IMG/VR virus record: IMGVR_UViG_3300025161_000004 | Span: 62,001 to 126,000 of that record | DNA: 64,000 nt | Source of the DNA: a virus | Direction: 5' to 3' (one strand) | In this document: piece after piece, positions 8,315 through 15,817 of the stretch | Numbering within the stretch: position 1 is the first letter of the stretch | Layout: each line of letters begins with the position of its first letter | Made by a program: the position numbers and the translations under genes | Notes under the pieces: model-generated | The model's input: only the letters and a program-made list of their open reading frames with translations | Told to the model about the DNA's origin: nothing | Database searches by the model: none

Positions 8315-8976
8315 TAATTTTTCTCATTTTTAAATCTATCTTTTATTTGTTGTAGTTCTCTTTGCATTCTTGGGCTTAATGGTACACCATTATTTCTAAA
8401 TATCGTTGTAGAATCAAGAATAGGTTTACTTACAATTACTTCTCTTTCAGGTGTGATAAATACACGTAATATATGGGTTCGATCCAATCGAATAACATAA
8501 TTACCGGGTTCTAATTCTTCAAAAGTTTTTGTTTCAATTATCGGTTTTTCTGGAATTTTTAATTCTTCCTTATTCTTTACTTCGTTATCTTTGGCAAATC
8601 TTTTTATTTTTTCAAGCTCAGATTTGATGATATTAATTTCAGCAAGCAATTTTTTCTTTATTTCATCATCTTCTTTTTTTTTATACTCGTATGCCATTCT
8701 CTCCATTTCATTAGCTCTTTCATTTAGTGAATCTAAGCGAGATAATAATTTAGTTTTTTGTTTAATAATTTTATTAAGTATAGTATGTACATTATCCGTA
8801 TTTTTGTCAAAAGATATATTTAATTCTTCAGCTAATCTGATTATAGAATCTTCTCTTGTCATCGGTATCGATGATAATTGAATTGGTTTTTCTTCTTTTG
8901 GATTATATCCAGTACATCCAAGTAATATTAAATTACTTACGAAGAAGTATTTCAAGTACTTTATCAACTCTTTCAT
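8314..8976 (-). CDS. Lipoprotein with coiled coil, candidate outer-membrane spanin
   Basis: 220 residues. The N-terminus has a type II signal peptide with lipobox LILLGC (Cys about residue 21), followed by a long charged coiled coil (residues 40-125, IIKQKTKLLSRLDSLNERAN then KKKEDDEIKKKLLAEINIIK) and a C-terminal beta segment (GNYVIRLDRTHILRVF). A TM-plus-coiled-coil gene overlaps its start by 44 bases. This is the overlap style of Rz/Rz1 spanins (inner-membrane coiled coil plus outer-membrane lipoprotein), though this protein is longer than typical o-spanins. Spanin is inference; a host-surface modifying lipoprotein is the alternative. Confidence 0.72.
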   Translation of the reverse strand: MKELIKYLKYFFVSNLILLGCTGYNPKEEKPIQLSSIPMTREDSIIRLAEELNISFDKNTDNVHTILNKIIKQKTKLLSRLDSLNERANEMERMAYEYKKKEDDEIKKKLLAEINIIKSELEKIKRFAKDNEVKNKEELKIPEKPIIETKTFEELEPGNYVIRLDRTHILRVFITPEREVIVSKPILDSTTIFRNNGVPLSPRMQRELQQIKDRFKNEKN

Positions 8977-9250
8977 TTGTTTTTTCTATTTTAGAAGATA
9001 ATTCACTATTAGTCTTCTGTATATCATCTAATTGTTTCATTATTAATGCATCGTTACCTCTTGATTTTAATTGTTCCTCAAGATGTTCTATCTTTTTATC
9101 ATGCTCCTTTACCTTATAATCAGTTATCATATAATTTCCAACACCCATAGCAACAAAAAGTACAAAACCAATTATGGTTTTATAATGACTCAACTTAGTT
9201 GCTAAAATACCTTCAAAAGTATTATTCCCATTTTTTTCTGAATTTGCCAT
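8933..9250 (-). CDS. Single-TM coiled-coil protein, candidate inner-membrane spanin or holin-like
   Basis: 105 residues: a short polar N-terminus, one transmembrane helix (TIIGFVLFVAMGVGNYMIT, about residues 25-43), then a continuous coiled coil to the end (KEHDKKIEHLEEQLKSRG and onward). This is the topology of an Rz-type i-spanin or of a small holin accessory. The gene overlaps the downstream lipoprotein gene by 44 bases in another frame, as spanin pairs often do. A CATAAATACA variant of the late element lies 21 bases before the ATG (9271-9280). Confidence 0.72.
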   Translation of the reverse strand: MANSEKNGNNTFEGILATKLSHYKTIIGFVLFVAMGVGNYMITDYKVKEHDKKIEHLEEQLKSRGNDALIMKQLDDIQKTNSELSSKIEKTNERVDKVLEILLRK

Positions 9251-9284
9251 TTTATGTATTTTTTTACATACATAAATACAGTTC

Positions 9285-12284
9285 TTATGTTGTATTGATA
9301 ATATTTAATAAATCATTTTTATTATTTTTTACTTTATCAGAATATACTGAAATTAACATACTTTTTAATGCATCACCTAACTTTTTACCTGACATACCCA
9401 TGTTTAAAAGATCATTACCTGTAATAACTAAATCTTTATAACTTTTTGGATATTTACCAGTTTTTAATTCTTCTGTTGCCATTAATAATTTCTTAGGGAG
9501 AATTTTGCTGTTAAGTGACGCAGGATATATTGTGTACATATTATGAGCGACAATCCTATTTTTAATTGGATTATTTGTTACATTATTAAATCCTGTCTGT
9601 AATGCAAGGATTTCCTTATATGTTGATATATCACCCTTTAAAATATTTTTATAAAACTCTGCTGGATTTTCTTGAACTGGTGATGCTAATAGATAAATAT
9701 ATTCACCCATAGTTTTAACTTCATTCCATGCATTCAAATCCCAATGATCTTCAAAACCTTCAGGAGATTTTGCACCAAATATTTGTTCATATAATCCAGT
9801 TTCTCTTAATAGATCAGCACCATACAACACATCACCCTTTTTTACTATCTTATCAAGTTCAGTTAATATTCTTTCTGCTGGTATTTCTTTTATCCTATGA
9901 GCATTTTGTTTTATTAATTCCATTGTTTTTTCTTCGATCATAAATCCTTCAAATCTTGCTGCGAATTGTACTGCTCTAAGCATACGAAGCGGATCATCTG
10001 AAAATGCCTTTGGATTAACCACTCTAATGATTTTATTTTTTAAATCTTCTTGTCCACCATATGGATCAACAATATCACCAGAAGCACTTTTAGCGATTGC
10101 ATTAATAGTAAAATCTCTTCTCTCTAAATCTTTTTCTATTGGCAATGAATGATCTGAGGCTATTTCAAATCCTTTATGTCCACCCTTACCAGTCGCTCTT
10201 TCTGTTCTTGGAATTGCGATATCGATCTCTTCTGATGAACCTTCTGGTTTAAATTTTAGTATACCAAATGATTTACCAACAGCATTAACTCTACCGTATT
10301 TCGATAATAATTTTTCTAAATTTTCTAATGATATACCAGTAATTAATACATCAAGGTCTTTAGAATCTTTACCTAAAAACTCATCTCTAACTGCACCACC
10401 AACAGAATATAACTTACCACCAAGATTTTCAATTTCTTGCTTAAATGGTAAATCATTTATGTCATTAATACTTATTGCTTCATTTATATTATTGCTATTT
10501 GGGGCAACATAATGATCATAATACATTTCTAGTTGTCTTTCATTATAAAAGTAGCGCACATTCTCAGGCTTATAGTTTACCATTTCACGACCTTTAATTA
10601 TTACTCCGTCATAACCAAGTTTCATCATTTTTTCTGAAATAGAATTAACATCTCTACTATCAGGATATGTCTTACCTTTTGCTTTAGATATTGGAAATAC
10701 TATGTTATTTTGAAACCAAATTTCCCAATCATTTAATGTATTAAATACTTTAGGATTTTTTGGTTTGGCGTTCACTAACATAACAAGTTTACCATATTTT
10801 CTTGCCATACTTTTATTTGATGCTGGCACACTATATAATCCTCTACCAAGTATTGCCATTCCATTATTCTCACCGTTAACTGCATTATCTGAGATACCTC
10901 TATATGTTACGTTCTCTCTTTTCCATTTCTTATATTCTAAATCACTATTTTCTCTTATAGGTCTCAATTTTAAATTTGAAATATCTCCTTGATTACATGC
11001 ATCACTTGTACCATCTGATTTACCTGCTAATTTACAATTTCTTTTAACTTCTACAGACGTACTATTTGGCATATATGTCATTTTTCTTTCGAATACAGGT
11101 TCTGAATCTTTCAGATACATTCGCATTTCTCTAATAACATATTCTTTAATTTTAGAGTAGTATGATTTATATACATTATCATCTAAACCATAATCAATTA
11201 ATATTACGGCAGGTTTTCCATTCCTTATTGATATACCATACGACGATCTAGCAACTAAATCACCTACAGGCATATCAGCATCATCCATTAATTGTTTTAT
11301 AACTTTAGCAAATGAATTTGGAGACTTACTATTTTGAAATGCTTCGTATTCTTCAGGTGTTACTGCTTGTTTCCATTCTTGATTGTATTTTTCACTAGTT
11401 AAAAATACACCAAAAGTTCTAAAACTATAACCTTCAATTTCTTTAAATTTTTCTTCACTAATTTTTGAAGCATATTCGGATATTATCCAAATAAAATCAG
11501 GATCAAAATCAAACACTTGAGCCACTGCATCTGCATAGTATTTATCAGTACCAATTTCGGCTTCTAAAAAATTTTGACCTAAACCCTTACTATTTTTTGC
11601 TAATTTTATAACCTTTTTATTATCAATTTTGAAAACAATTCTACTACTACCTTCACCCAATAATTTCAACTTATTTTTTAAATAAAAAATTTTACCCTTG
11701 TATGTTTTTATTTTTTTTAAATCTTCAACACTAAATGGTTTATCCGCTATTTTATTTTCATTTTCAACAACACCATCAGTTGACATATATAAAGATGAAC
11801 CATTTTCATTAATACCTAAACTATTCAAATAATTTTTTAACATCATTAACTTTTCATAAAACATTGGTTCGTTATTAGATAATGCAATAGCTTTTTTTAT
11901 ATTATGTTTGATAATAGAATAATGCTTATATAAAACATCTTTACTAAATTCAGCATAGTCTGATATAGATTCAATAAATGAAACACTTTTTTTTATCTGA
12001 CTAAGATTAACACCCTTTATTAAATTTTCTGTTACTTTTAAAGGTTCGATTGCCCATAAATCATGATCATCGGATGGTGGTTCTATATTTCGAAGCTGAT
12101 CTTCTTTATTCATATCACGTAATTCGTCTGTCGGTGCTACACTATTGTAGTAGTCTGATGAATCTAATAAATTCTCCAACGACAGTTCAGTAGCTTCATT
12201 AATATCATTATTTTTTTCTAATTCGATTTCTATACCTTTCAATAGGATTTCTTTAGGGGTTTGTTTTGTGCTTTTTTGTAACAT
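9285..12284 (-). CDS. Kinase-like / ART-like / CCA-adding enzyme fusion protein
   Basis: 999 residues in three parts. Residues 185-395 are protein-kinase-like: glycine loop LLGEGSSRIVF (208-218), Lys227 in VIKLA, hinge near 268-272, a catalytic-loop counterpart PVGDLVARSSYGI (339-351) and LIDYG (362-366) in the DFG position. Residues 455-590 are ADP-ribosyltransferase-like: VTYRGI, GLYSVPASNKSMARKYG and GYDGVIIKG. Residues 612-960 are a class II CCA-adding/poly(A) polymerase domain: GGAVRD (629-634), DLD catalytic pair (643-645), EIDIA, RRDFTINAI (722-730), PYGGQEDL, DDPLRMLRAVQFAARF. The last could repair tRNA 3' ends. Such many-domain phage polyvalent proteins are often packaged and injected; that is inference here. 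Confidence 0.85.
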   Translation of the reverse strand: MLQKSTKQTPKEILLKGIEIELEKNNDINEATELSLENLLDSSDYYNSVAPTDELRDMNKEDQLRNIEPPSDDHDLWAIEPLKVTENLIKGVNLSQIKKSVSFIESISDYAEFSKDVLYKHYSIIKHNIKKAIALSNNEPMFYEKLMMLKNYLNSLGINENGSSLYMSTDGVVENENKIADKPFSVEDLKKIKTYKGKIFYLKNKLKLLGEGSSRIVFKIDNKKVIKLAKNSKGLGQNFLEAEIGTDKYYADAVAQVFDFDPDFIWIISEYASKISEEKFKEIEGYSFRTFGVFLTSEKYNQEWKQAVTPEEYEAFQNSKSPNSFAKVIKQLMDDADMPVGDLVARSSYGISIRNGKPAVILIDYGLDDNVYKSYYSKIKEYVIREMRMYLKDSEPVFERKMTYMPNSTSVEVKRNCKLAGKSDGTSDACNQGDISNLKLRPIRENSDLEYKKWKRENVTYRGISDNAVNGENNGMAILGRGLYSVPASNKSMARKYGKLVMLVNAKPKNPKVFNTLNDWEIWFQNNIVFPISKAKGKTYPDSRDVNSISEKMMKLGYDGVIIKGREMVNYKPENVRYFYNERQLEMYYDHYVAPNSNNINEAISINDINDLPFKQEIENLGGKLYSVGGAVRDEFLGKDSKDLDVLITGISLENLEKLLSKYGRVNAVGKSFGILKFKPEGSSEEIDIAIPRTERATGKGGHKGFEIASDHSLPIEKDLERRDFTINAIAKSASGDIVDPYGGQEDLKNKIIRVVNPKAFSDDPLRMLRAVQFAARFEGFMIEEKTMELIKQNAHRIKEIPAERILTELDKIVKKGDVLYGADLLRETGLYEQIFGAKSPEGFEDHWDLNAWNEVKTMGEYIYLLASPVQENPAEFYKNILKGDISTYKEILALQTGFNNVTNNPIKNRIVAHNMYTIYPASLNSKILPKKLLMATEELKTGKYPKSYKDLVITGNDLLNMGMSGKKLGDALKSMLISVYSDKVKNNKNDLLNIINTT

Positions 12285-12300
12285 AATTTAATCTTTTTTT

Positions 12301-12334
12301 AAAAAAAAAGCTCACAGCATTAACCATGAGCTTT
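12301..12334 (-). terminator. Rho-independent terminator
   Basis: Minus-strand stem AAAGCTCA / TGAGCTTT (8 bp, 12-base loop) followed by a long T run. It lies between the gene at 12358-13089 and the start of the 999-residue gene, and oddly downstream of a late-type element (12345-12354). Confidence 0.82.
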
Positions 12335-12344
12335 AACTGCTATA

Positions 12345-12354
12345 GATAAATACT
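12345..12354 (-). promoter_or_regulatory. Late-type element, one mismatch (AGTATTTATC)
   Basis: Near-exact copy three bases beyond the stop of the 243-residue gene and 61 bases before the ATG at 12284. The terminator hairpin lies between the element and that ATG, so if the element is a promoter the leader could be attenuated. Confidence 0.4.
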
Positions 12355-12357
12355 AAA

Positions 12358-13089
12358 TTAAGCACCTTTTCTTTTTTTTCTTTCTTGTAATTCTTTAATT
12401 GTTTTCAAAACACCCTCTCTAATCATACCATCAATATCCAATTCCAACAAAACTGCCTTCACTCGTTCTTTTGAATAAATTTCAATTATAGTATTTTTTA
12501 TTGCATTTTCAAGAATCACACCCACATTTTCATTTATATATTTGTTAAATATTCTATCAATCTCTTCATTAATATATTTCGTACTAATTTGACCGATTAT
12601 TGATTGTGAATTATCTGTGGTAGGTTGTTTTACTTGTTGTTTACCATAATATTGTTCAACTAAGTGACTAACATCCGATACACCATTTTGAAATTTTTTA
12701 ACAAGATCTTTGCTTTGCTGTTCCATTTTTCTAGACATTAATTCCTCTCTATCCACTTCAATCGATTCAGAAACATTTCTTGATTCGTATCCACGATTAA
12801 CAGATGTATCGTTAATTAATGAATATATATTTTCAGAGGAAAAATCTATTGTGTTTTTTTTCTTGATTCCAGTAGGTTTTTTTTCCTCTGCCAATTGTTC
12901 TACAATTTGCATTTTTTTAACCGCATTATTTGGTTTTCCTGTATTAAGTGATGTTATTAAATCTCTTAAAAACATATCACCACTTTTTGGAACTGTAATT
13001 TGTGTATCATTAGAATTGATGACTTGTGACTGACTTTTCCTTTTATCAATCTCTTCACGTATTTTTTTTATATCAAATCCTTTACTCAT
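12358..13089 (-). CDS. Charged coiled-coil protein of unknown function
   Basis: 243 residues, mostly helical and polar. The N-terminus (FDIKKIREEIDKRKSQSQ) and the C-terminus (TIKELQERKKRKGA) are strongly charged, with a Gln-rich middle (EQYYGKQQVKQPTTDNSQS) and a predicted helical bundle from about residue 168 (IGQISTKYINEEIDRIFNKY). This composition is usual in head scaffold or internal core proteins, but I recognise no family. It carries an exact late-type element 25 bases upstream and heads a transcript ending at the terminator 12301-12334, consistent with late expression. Confidence 0.68.
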   Translation of the reverse strand: MSKGFDIKKIREEIDKRKSQSQVINSNDTQITVPKSGDMFLRDLITSLNTGKPNNAVKKMQIVEQLAEEKKPTGIKKKNTIDFSSENIYSLINDTSVNRGYESRNVSESIEVDREELMSRKMEQQSKDLVKKFQNGVSDVSHLVEQYYGKQQVKQPTTDNSQSIIGQISTKYINEEIDRIFNKYINENVGVILENAIKNTIIEIYSKERVKAVLLELDIDGMIREGVLKTIKELQERKKRKGA

Positions 13090-13113
13090 GAGTTATAAAA
13101 TTTTACTATTTTT

Positions 13114-13123
13114 TATAAATACT
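13114..13123 (-). promoter_or_regulatory. Late-type AGTATTTATA element
   Basis: Exact copy 25 bases upstream of the ATG at 13089; coding-strand continuation AAAAAATAG. Confidence 0.6.
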
Positions 13124-13145
13124 ATAAAATATCTGAAAAGTCAGA

Positions 13146-13949
13146 TTATTGTTTTATTTTACTCCTAAACTTTTCTTTTTGTCTATTAAAAAAAGCTCTT
13201 ATTTCCGCATTGGTTTCTTTTTCGGTCTCCTTTTGAAATAATTCTTGTAAATTACCTAAATCCTCAAAATTACCATATTTAACTTTATTCTTTATTTCGT
13301 CGATAAAATAACTACCATCCTTTTTACCTACAAAGTAGTTTTTCGGACTTTTTTTATGGCTATGCTTTAAAATATTAAAGCGAGTAACTATAAAATCATG
13401 AAAATTAATTTCATCTTCTTGAGCACTATAAAATGACTTATATTTATTAATCTGTTTATTAGGTGCGGATTTATCAATTATAGTTGTATTCGGTTTCTCA
13501 ATTGAATCCATCCCCTCAATATTACTTTCCCTATCATTATTATCTACGGCAGCATAAATGGTTACCATTTGAGAATCATTTTCATTATAGTCAGGTCTAA
13601 TTTTACGAAATACTTTTGAGGTATTGATAATCGAAGTAATACCATCTAATCTGAATAATCTCCATCCCGGTTTCTCTGTTGGTTTACCTCTCAATCCTTC
13701 ATAAGAATCAGATACACCATGTTGTTGCCATGCTCTTAATACAGGATTTCCTGCAGTAGATACACCAACAGAAAAGGGTTCTATTGTTCTCCAGCCTCTA
13801 TGGATTGTTTTATCACCTGCATAGTAGATATACAGAATTTCTTTATCCTTAACAGCTTTAATAATAGGAGTCTTATCTATTGCCTCATTAATTGGAAATA
13901 GTCTAAACTTCTTTATATTATCAAAAAGGATTTTAAATTCATTATTCAT
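13146..13949 (-). CDS. WYL-domain-like protein
   Basis: 267 residues. Residues 25-115 match the pattern of a WYL domain, an SH3-like ligand-sensing fold: ILYIYYAGDKTIHRGWRTIE, FSVGVSTAGNPVLRAW, then WRLFRLDGITSI. In bacterial regulators WYL domains bind nucleic acid or nucleotides, but here there is no helix-turn-helix. The rest is Lys/Glu-rich and helical (FFNRQKEKFRSKIKQ at the end). Its start overlaps the stop of the upstream small gene by one base, so the two are translationally linked. Placement among late-type genes suggests a virion or assembly role, which is inference. Confidence 0.7.
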   Translation of the reverse strand: MNNEFKILFDNIKKFRLFPINEAIDKTPIIKAVKDKEILYIYYAGDKTIHRGWRTIEPFSVGVSTAGNPVLRAWQQHGVSDSYEGLRGKPTEKPGWRLFRLDGITSIINTSKVFRKIRPDYNENDSQMVTIYAAVDNNDRESNIEGMDSIEKPNTTIIDKSAPNKQINKYKSFYSAQEDEINFHDFIVTRFNILKHSHKKSPKNYFVGKKDGSYFIDEIKNKVKYGNFEDLGNLQELFQKETEKETNAEIRAFFNRQKEKFRSKIKQ

Positions 13950-14188
13950 TATGCAGATGCACTATCATATGGTTTATTGGGTGAAAATTTATTTTTCGCT
14001 AGTAATTTTTCCCTTACTTGTATATCTATTGCTGAACCAATACTTCCATTATTTTCACCCTTCCCCTTATTATCGCCATCAGATAATGCGTTAGGATGTG
14101 ATATACTATAATCATTATTTATCGAATACGTGTTTTTTGCAAGATTTTTATCTCTAAATTCCTTGCTTACCCTTTCAAGTCTACTCAT
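13949..14188 (-). CDS. Small late protein of unknown function
   Basis: 79 residues from the ATG at 14186-14188 (MSRLERVSKEFRDKNLAKNT). It is polar and Asn/Ser/Gly-rich, likely extended, with a short helix VREKLLAKNKF near the end. A longer frame reaches 14236, but that would place the exact AGTATTTATA element (14221-14230) inside the gene; from 14188 the element is 33 bases upstream. It overlaps the WYL-like gene by one base. No family recognised; small virion or assembly factors of this kind are common in late clusters. Confidence 0.66.
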   Translation of the reverse strand: MSRLERVSKEFRDKNLAKNTYSINNDYSISHPNALSDGDNKGKGENNGSIGSAIDIQVREKLLAKNKFSPNKPYDSASA

Positions 14189-14220
14189 CACTATATTTTT
14201 TTTATATAAAATTATTTTTT

Positions 14221-14230
14221 TATAAATACT
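14221..14230 (-). promoter_or_regulatory. Late-type AGTATTTATA element
   Basis: Exact copy 33 bases upstream of the chosen ATG at 14188, overlapping the stop of the Nudix gene. Confidence 0.6.
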
Positions 14231-15107
14231 ATACATTTAATTTTGTTAAGGCGTTGCTTACATAAAGCACTAAATTTGGCACAGTATCAATATATTCCAT
14301 TTCAGGAATACTATACCAACCATAAGCAGTATTCTCATTATTTAATTGAATATCATATAAATCACCATTATAAAATGCTGTAAAAACATGTAATTTTGAA
14401 TTAGGTAAATCAACCACAAACGATTTATTGAAATTATCTAATTCAAGTCCTGTTTCTTCCCAAACCTCTCTTTTTATTGCATCTTCTGGTTTTTCACCAT
14501 CTTCGACACCACCACCAACTAAAGCCCATTTATCTGGCATCCATTGGTCTTTTTCTGGTGATCTTTTAGCCAGCAAAACATTACCATCAGTATTATAAAT
14601 GACAGCAATAACATTATGCTTTATTCCCTTAGTTATTTCTCCAATAAATCCATCAACTTCCTCATTTATTCTATAATCTACAATATCAGCAATAAAATGA
14701 TTTTCAGATTTATAATCCTCGGTCATTTTTAAACTCAAATCCACAATACCTGATTGTGCACCTAAAGTATGGATACCAGTAGTTTTTTTTACATCAACTC
14801 CTTGTCTGTTTTTTGATGATAATTCAGTTCTTTTTCTCTCATTACTTAATGTTCTTTCAACCCATATTTTCATATCATCACCACCAGATAATTCATATTG
14901 TTCAGGTGTATTTTTTTTACTATTATAATGGTCGAAAAAATTCTTTAAACCCTTTAACATTTGATATGTACAATAACCATTTTTAACTAAGAATTTAGCT
15001 CTTTTAATCCCATCAGAATTATCATCTGCATTATAAATTAACACATTTAGCTTTTTAATGATTGAATGTGGTACTTTATATTTTTTATTGTAAAGTTGTG
15101 AGTTCAT
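14229..15107 (-). CDS. Nudix hydrolase with a phage-specific N-terminal domain
   Basis: 292 residues. The C-terminal half (about 160-290) is a Nudix hydrolase: NVIAVIYNTDGNVLLAKRS followed by the Nudix box GGVEDGEKPEDAIKREVWEE with TG after it, which fits GX5EX7REUXEEXGU. Nudix enzymes cleave nucleoside diphosphates linked to another group (ADP-ribose, NADH, RNA caps). The N-terminal 110 residues are a separate helical domain (LKGLKNFFDHYNSK, YELSGGDDMKIWVERTL) that I do not recognise. The gene shares a one-base overlap with the upstream gene. Substrate is unknown; NAD or RNA-cap decapping are possible. Confidence 0.82.
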   Translation of the reverse strand: MNSQLYNKKYKVPHSIIKKLNVLIYNADDNSDGIKRAKFLVKNGYCTYQMLKGLKNFFDHYNSKKNTPEQYELSGGDDMKIWVERTLSNERKRTELSSKNRQGVDVKKTTGIHTLGAQSGIVDLSLKMTEDYKSENHFIADIVDYRINEEVDGFIGEITKGIKHNVIAVIYNTDGNVLLAKRSPEKDQWMPDKWALVGGGVEDGEKPEDAIKREVWEETGLELDNFNKSFVVDLPNSKLHVFTAFYNGDLYDIQLNNENTAYGWYSIPEMEYIDTVPNLVLYVSNALTKLNV

Positions 15108-15709
15108 TACTTCTTCTTATATTCGAGTAAATTCATTAATTTATCTAATTCGTTTTTAGGTAGTTTATTAAGTAATTCAGCCACCCTTTTCAATTTCAAA
15201 TCGTCTTGTTCCTTCTTTTTTATAACCGATTTGTCTTCAGTTTCCTTTGTAATAATATCTTCTTTAATTTGAATTTCATCAAGTTTTTTATTTTTTGAAT
15301 CGAAAGCACTTTCAATATGTGGTTTTATTACCCTCATAACCTCATACGCAAATTCAAAATCACTATCTTCTGGTTTCGATTCTTTAGAGTTAAATTTCTC
15401 TAAATCCATTTTAAGTTTTTCAGGTTTACCATTATAATATTTTAATAATTTACCATATTTCCTATATGCAATTTCTGCAATATCTTTAATTACTTGAGGC
15501 GTTTCATGATTAGAATCCTCATAATAATAAAATCCGAACCTACCTAAAAAATCATTTTTAAAATTCTGTGCATGCATACCAACATTTTGATCTGTTGTAC
15601 CATGAGCATCACTATCCATATTATTATCTACTTTAGGTATCGAATTATTACCAATAATATTACCGTCTTTATCTAAAATCTCTTCAATTTGCCTTTTCTT
15701 TATTTTCAT
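15107..15709 (-). CDS. Protein of unknown function, charged C-terminus
   Basis: 200 residues. The first 70 contain DKDGNIIGNNSIPKVDNNMD and a Gln/Asn/His-rich linker, then a compact helical region (about residues 75-135, IKDIAEIAYRKYGKLLKYYN, then FEFAYEVMRVIKPHIESAF) and a Lys/Glu-rich tail (KRVAELLNKLPKNELDKL). No family recognised. It begins a late-type unit: an exact AGTATTTATA element 18 bases upstream and a terminator (15763-15791) just before that. The stop overlaps the Nudix start, so the pair is probably coexpressed. Confidence 0.66.
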   Translation of the reverse strand: MKIKKRQIEEILDKDGNIIGNNSIPKVDNNMDSDAHGTTDQNVGMHAQNFKNDFLGRFGFYYYEDSNHETPQVIKDIAEIAYRKYGKLLKYYNGKPEKLKMDLEKFNSKESKPEDSDFEFAYEVMRVIKPHIESAFDSKNKKLDEIQIKEDIITKETEDKSVIKKKEQDDLKLKRVAELLNKLPKNELDKLMNLLEYKKK

Positions 15710-15726
15710 AATTTTATTGACTTTTT

Positions 15727-15736
15727 TATAAATACT
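15727..15736 (-). promoter_or_regulatory. Late-type AGTATTTATA element
   Basis: Exact copy 18 bases upstream of the ATG at 15709; preceded by a terminator, which fits a promoter starting a new unit. Confidence 0.62.
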
Positions 15737-15762
15737 CCTCTATTATGAGATAGCCATATAAA

Positions 15763-15791
15763 TAAAAAACTTTGGTATTACCCAAAGTTTT
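15763..15791 (-). terminator. Rho-independent terminator after DNA polymerase
   Basis: Stem CCAAAGTTTT / AAAACTTTGG (10 bp, 7-base loop) with T runs on both sides, so it may work in both directions. It lies 27 bases past the polymerase stop. Confidence 0.82.
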
Positions 15792-15817
15792 TAAAAAAAT
15801 TAAAAAATATATATTTA

